Assembly (NCBI GenBank): GCA_015059245.1
Contig: SVAU01000011.1
Location: 1-53,314, forward strand
DNA from: Bacillota bacterium
Lineage (GTDB): Bacteria; Bacillota_I; Bacilli_A; RF39; UBA660
Direction: 5' to 3'
DNA: 53,314 nt
In this document: positions 50,639 to 53,314 of the stretch, in pieces
Numbering within the stretch: the first letter of the stretch is position 1
Layout of the letters: every line of letters starts with the position of its first letter
Position numbers and translations under genes: made by a program
The notes under the pieces: model-generated
Told to the model about the DNA's origin: nothing
Databases searched by the model: none
Seen by the model: only the letters and a program-made list of their open reading frames with translations

Positions 50639-51400
50639 ATGAAAAACGACATAAAAACATTGGTAGTTTGTTGTATAGAGGAGTTTAATAAATTAAAAGA
50701 AGAGATAAGTAAAACATCTACTGAAGTACATCTAAAGTATCATGCCACAAATTATAAAGACGCATTAAATATAATAAATGATACATCACATGAAATAGAT
50801 GTAATAATAATTGATGGCACATTAAAAGGAGAAAATGTATTATCATTAATAACTAATTATAAAGATGAAAGTTTATTATCAAGAACAATTATATTAGATA
50901 ACATAAAGTTAGATTGTTATAATCTATCAGCATCCAACTATCAGTTATATAATGTAATACCAAAAGATTATAAAATAAATGAATTAATTTATTCATTAAA
51001 AGAAATAAAAACAAAAAGAGAAAAATATAATTACAAAAAGATATCTGTATACGATAAGGTTGCAGAAATGTTAAAGAAACTAGGTATAGCACCAGATAAG
51101 AATGGATTTCATTACTTAAGAAAAGCAATCTACGAATGTTATGTAGAACCATCTTTACTAACCTCTATTACCAAAGAAATATATCCTATGTTAGCTGCAT
51201 CTTTTTCAAAAAAAGAAAGCTGTATAGAAAGATCTATAAGGAGTGCAATAGAAACAGGTTGGGATAGAGGAAACTATGAATATTCAAATGAATTATTCCA
51301 AAGTTGTGTAGATTACTACAAGACAAAACCAACTAATGGAGAATTTATAGCAATCATAGTTGACAAAATAATGATGGAAGAAGGGAAAACATCTTATTGA
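50639..51400 (+). CDS. Spo0A-like response regulator with altered receiver
   Basis: A 253-residue protein with a receiver-like domain (about residues 1-125) and a C-terminal Spo0A DNA-binding domain (about 135-253). The latter is clear: KLGIAPDKNGFHYLRKAI, SLLTSITKEIYPMLA, the recognition helix region ESCIERSIRSAIETGW, and the hallmark KTKPTNGEFIAIIVDK. In the recognition helix the Glu-Arg and Arg that contact DNA in Bacillus are kept, with His replaced by Ser. The receiver keeps Asp59 as possible phosphoacceptor and Lys109, but the acidic pair is Glu14-Glu15 and the switch Thr is Asp87. The ribosome site is weak and no extended -10 is seen. It lies between pgk and the gpmI homologue. Confidence 0.88.
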   Translation: MKNDIKTLVVCCIEEFNKLKEEISKTSTEVHLKYHATNYKDALNIINDTSHEIDVIIIDGTLKGENVLSLITNYKDESLLSRTIILDNIKLDCYNLSASNYQLYNVIPKDYKINELIYSLKEIKTKREKYNYKKISVYDKVAEMLKKLGIAPDKNGFHYLRKAIYECYVEPSLLTSITKEIYPMLAASFSKKESCIERSIRSAIETGWDRGNYEYSNELFQSCVDYYKTKPTNGEFIAIIVDKIMMEEGKTSY

Positions 51401-51404
51401 TATC

Positions 51405-51441
51405 AAAGAAATTGCAAGATTACTTGTAATTTCTTTTTTTA
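51405..51441 (+). terminator. Rho-independent terminator
   Basis: AAAGAAATTGCAAG pairs with CTTGTAATTTCTTT (one G-T pair), followed by T. Confidence 0.85.
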
Positions 51442-51444
51442 TTG

Positions 51445-51453
51445 TGCTATTAT
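51445..51453 (+). promoter_or_regulatory. Extended -10 promoter of the gpmI homologue
   Basis: TGCTATTAT, 18 bases before the start at 51472. Confidence 0.5.
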
Positions 51454-51471
51454 GATAATAGGAGAATGCCT

Positions 51472-52977
51472 ATGAAAAAGATATTAACAATTATATTAGA
51501 CGGTTTTGGTATGCGCGAAGACATTTATGGCAACGCAGTAAAAATGGCTGGAATGAATAATTTTATAAATATATGGAATAACTATCCTCATTGTCTATTA
51601 AAATCTAGTGGCCTATCAGTAGGACTACCAGAAAACCAATGTGGCAGTAGTGAATTCGGACATGAATTAATTGGTACAGGAAGAGAAATAGAAAACAAAC
51701 TATCGAAAATCAACAGTACGTTTAGAAAATCGGATTATAAGTTTAATCCTAAATATAATGAAATGGTAGACTACTTAAAACGTCACCCAGACAAAAATTT
51801 ACATTTATGTCTACTTCTATCAGATGGTGGAGTATCATCACACATAGAACATTTAAAACTATTCTTAAACGAACTAAATAACTCTAAAGTAGATAACAAT
51901 ATATATATTCAAGCAATATCAGATGGTAGAGATGCAAATAAATTTTCTTTAAAAAACTATTTAGAAGAAATAAGTAGTTTAATAAATGTAAAAGTAAACA
52001 TATCATCAGTATGCGGTAGATGTTATGCTTTAGACGTTACAAATGATTACAAAAGAACAAAAATGTACTATGACCTTCTTATAGAAGGAAGAGGAGTAGA
52101 AGCCAATAATCTTTCTAAAGTAGTAGAAAAATGCTATGAAAAGAAAATATCAGATGAATATCTACCTCCAATTAAAACAAAACAATTTTCTCCAATTAAT
52201 AATGGAGATGTATTAATGTTGCTAAATTTCAGTAAAAATAATCAATACCAATTACTAGATTCACTAACTAATGAAAACTTCGACAAGTTTAATGCTCATA
52301 AAATAGATGTAAAAGTATATAGTTTGTTTGAAATATCAAAAGAACTAAATAGAAACTATTTCTTTGAAACAACACAATATACTCATACATTAACAGAATA
52401 TATTGCAGAGTTAGGACTAACACAAGCCCATATATTTGAAAGTATAAAAGAAAATTCTATGTCATATCATCTAACTGGATGCAGAAAAATTGATCTAAAA
52501 GGATGCGACAGGTACATAATACCTTCACCTAAGGTAGATAGCTTTGAAGTAAAACCGGAAATGGATGCACTATCTTTAGCAAAAACAACAATAAAATGTA
52601 TGGAAAAAGATTATGACTTTATATTAGTAAACTTTGCCAACCCAGATGAAGTAGGTCACACAGGTAATTACCCGGCTACTATAAATGGCCTACAAGCAAT
52701 AGATGTATGCTTAGGAAAAATATTAGAAATAGCAGAAGAAAACTTCTATAAAGTAGTAATAGTATCAAGCCATGGAAATGCAGATACTATAATAGATAGA
52801 CAAAATAACATAATAACAAAGAATACATTAAGTCCAGTTCCGTTTATAATAATGGATAAAAAAATAAAACTTAATAATGGAGATTTAACAAGTTTTGCTC
52901 CTACATTATTAAAATATATGGATATCGCAATACCAAAAGAAATGAAAAATTCAGAAATATTATTAGGAAAAAAATAG
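51472..52977 (+). CDS. Degenerate cofactor-independent phosphoglycerate mutase homologue
   Basis: A 501-residue iPGM-family protein of normal length. Kept: Asp10 (ILDGFG), Ser60 (CGSSEFGH, nucleophile position), DGRD, GR in CGRCYALD, Asp392 and His396 (NPDEVGHTG), His434 (SSHGNAD). Lost, using B. stearothermophilus numbers: Asp444 is Ser433, His462 is Asn451 (NTLSPVP), Arg261 and Arg264 of the RPDR motif are Ser254 and Asn257 (NFSKNNQ), and Arg191 is Val. Both metal sites and the substrate pocket are thus damaged, so ordinary mutase activity is doubtful. I start at ATG 51472, seven bases after AGGAGA. It may be a pseudoenzyme or act on another substrate. Confidence 0.85.
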   Translation: MKKILTIILDGFGMREDIYGNAVKMAGMNNFINIWNNYPHCLLKSSGLSVGLPENQCGSSEFGHELIGTGREIENKLSKINSTFRKSDYKFNPKYNEMVDYLKRHPDKNLHLCLLLSDGGVSSHIEHLKLFLNELNNSKVDNNIYIQAISDGRDANKFSLKNYLEEISSLINVKVNISSVCGRCYALDVTNDYKRTKMYYDLLIEGRGVEANNLSKVVEKCYEKKISDEYLPPIKTKQFSPINNGDVLMLLNFSKNNQYQLLDSLTNENFDKFNAHKIDVKVYSLFEISKELNRNYFFETTQYTHTLTEYIAELGLTQAHIFESIKENSMSYHLTGCRKIDLKGCDRYIIPSPKVDSFEVKPEMDALSLAKTTIKCMEKDYDFILVNFANPDEVGHTGNYPATINGLQAIDVCLGKILEIAEENFYKVVIVSSHGNADTIIDRQNNIITKNTLSPVPFIIMDKKIKLNNGDLTSFAPTLLKYMDIAIPKEMKNSEILLGKK

Positions 52978-53003
52978 AAACCGTAAAATAACGGTTTTTA
53001 TTT
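52977..53003 (+). terminator. Rho-independent terminator
   Basis: AAACCGT pairs with ACGGTTT over AAAAT-type loop bases, followed by a T-rich tail. Confidence 0.8.
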
Positions 53004-53028
53004 TTTTGAAAAAAAGAGAAAAAAGTGC

Positions 53029-53056
53029 TTGATTTTAGGGCAAATTGTGCTATAAT
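53029..53056 (+). promoter_or_regulatory. Strong promoter of the S10 ribosomal operon
   Basis: TTGATT and TATAAT at 16-base spacing, with the extended TGC directly before the -10. It is the best promoter in the window. Confidence 0.8.
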
Positions 53057-53063
53057 GGAAACT

Positions 53064-53185
53064 GTATGACTGCGTAGATGTGGGAGGTTGCCGATACACT
53101 AGGACGAGTTGTTAAACAAATTCTAGAAAATGTCGGGTAATTCACACGGAGCGAGTCTATACTAGATATAGACGAAGGGAGGACA
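53064..53185 (+). ncRNA. Structured leader of the S10 (rpsJ) operon
   Basis: An untranslated leader of about 125 bases precedes rpsJ, far longer than other leaders here. Pairings seen: GTCTATA with TATAGAC (53155-53173), CCGA near 53089 with TCGG near 53133, and an inner TTGTT-TAA-ACAA hairpin between them. Ribosomal operon leaders of this kind often mediate feedback by a ribosomal protein (L4 in E. coli). No known leader family was matched. Confidence 0.5.
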
Positions 53186-53190
53186 TAGAA

Positions 53191-53314
53191 ATGTCAAGTA
53201 ACAAAGTTCGTATTACTCTAAAAGCTTATGATCATAGATTATTAGACACAGCTTGCGGAAAAATAGTTGAAACTGTTAAAAGAACTGGGGGAGAAGTTGT
53301 TGGTCCAGTACCTC
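53191..53314 (+). CDS. rpsJ: 30S ribosomal protein S10, start only
   Basis: The first 41 codons of S10, cut by the window end. The product begins [19 protein letters not shown] and continues [18 protein letters not shown], the conserved N-terminal half of the family. It is preceded by a strong GGGAGGA, a structured leader and the promoter at 53029. It should open the large S10-spc ribosomal operon. Confidence 0.96.
   Translation, partial: MSSNKVRITLKAYDHRLLDTACGKIVETVKRTGGEVVGPVP

Noticed and set aside
50628..50641. Sigma-H-like -10 (ACAGAATAT) before the Spo0A-like gene
   Set aside because: It overlaps the start codon and has no matching AGGA-type -35 at the right distance, so transcription would start inside the gene.
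52279..52286. TTCGACAA, a perfect reverse-complement 0A box
   Set aside because: It lies deep inside the gpmI-homologue coding region and encodes conserved reading-frame residues; no promoter is near, so chance is the simpler explanation.
1..53314. CRISPR arrays, tRNA or rRNA genes, insertion sequences
   Set aside because: No regularly spaced repeats, cloverleaf sequences, rRNA segments or transposase motifs were seen on either strand.

Overview
This is AT-rich, densely packed chromosomal DNA from a low-GC Bacillota. Gene content points to the Bacilli side: parA/parB, ychF, rpsF-ssb-rpsR, rplI-dnaB, walJ, rlmH, the yvcK-whiA pair, a type VII (ESX/WXG100) locus, gerQ and a Spo0A-type regulator. 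UGA is a normal stop (prfB is present with its programmed frameshift, and several genes end in TGA), so this is not a Mycoplasma-type code. Missing usual neighbours (no hpt between tilS and ftsH, no rapZ before yvcK, no tpiA between pgk and gpmI) suggest a reduced genome such as those of uncultured gut Bacilli; this placement is inference.

Layout. (1) 1-382: a gene-poor end with short direct repeats and an orphan 3' end of a SEC-C/SecA-type zinc motif, possibly the edge of an integrated element. (2) 383-9227: accessory genes, mostly single units with their own terminator and extended -10 promoter: HD hydrolase, P-loop kinase-like protein, a large unknown protein, a DUF1292-like protein, NUDIX, an unknown, an SH3/L,D-transpeptidase lipoprotein, then HIT-GNAT-EEP in one operon. 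(3) 9318-12371: purine permease plus adenine deaminase. (4) 12437-17566: orphan kinase-fold protein, prfB, tilS, ftsH. (5) 17698-24156: parA-parB-mscS-DUF951-abgT, ychF, rpsF-ssb-rpsR with a structured leader, typical of origin-proximal Bacillota DNA. (6) 24248-28054: type VII secretion island (helical partner, 938-residue substrate-like protein, two WXG100-type proteins) without its ATPase. (7) 28079-37670: murC/murD on the minus strand, then cca, rplI, dnaB, an M23 peptidase, walJ, rlmH, ung. (8) 37695-46402: lemA, a metallo-beta-lactamase-fold hydrolase, gerQ, yitT, ftsE-ftsX with a PcsB-like M23 hydrolase, yvcK-whiA, and an NlpC/P60 enzyme. (9) 46540-52977: TGS-uridine kinase, gap, pgk, a Spo0A-like regulator and a degenerate iPGM. 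(10) 52978-53314: leader and start of rpsJ.

The genes serve cell-wall synthesis and remodelling (MurC/D, five wall-active enzymes, FtsEX), chromosome segregation and replication, translation, and lower glycolysis. The most notable signals are in region 9. A Spo0A homologue with an altered receiver but a well-kept DNA-binding domain sits between pgk, which has Lys at two catalytic Arg positions, and a gpmI homologue that has lost two metal ligands and three substrate arginines. With gerQ elsewhere in the window, this suggests a retained or repurposed sporulation-type regulatory branch.
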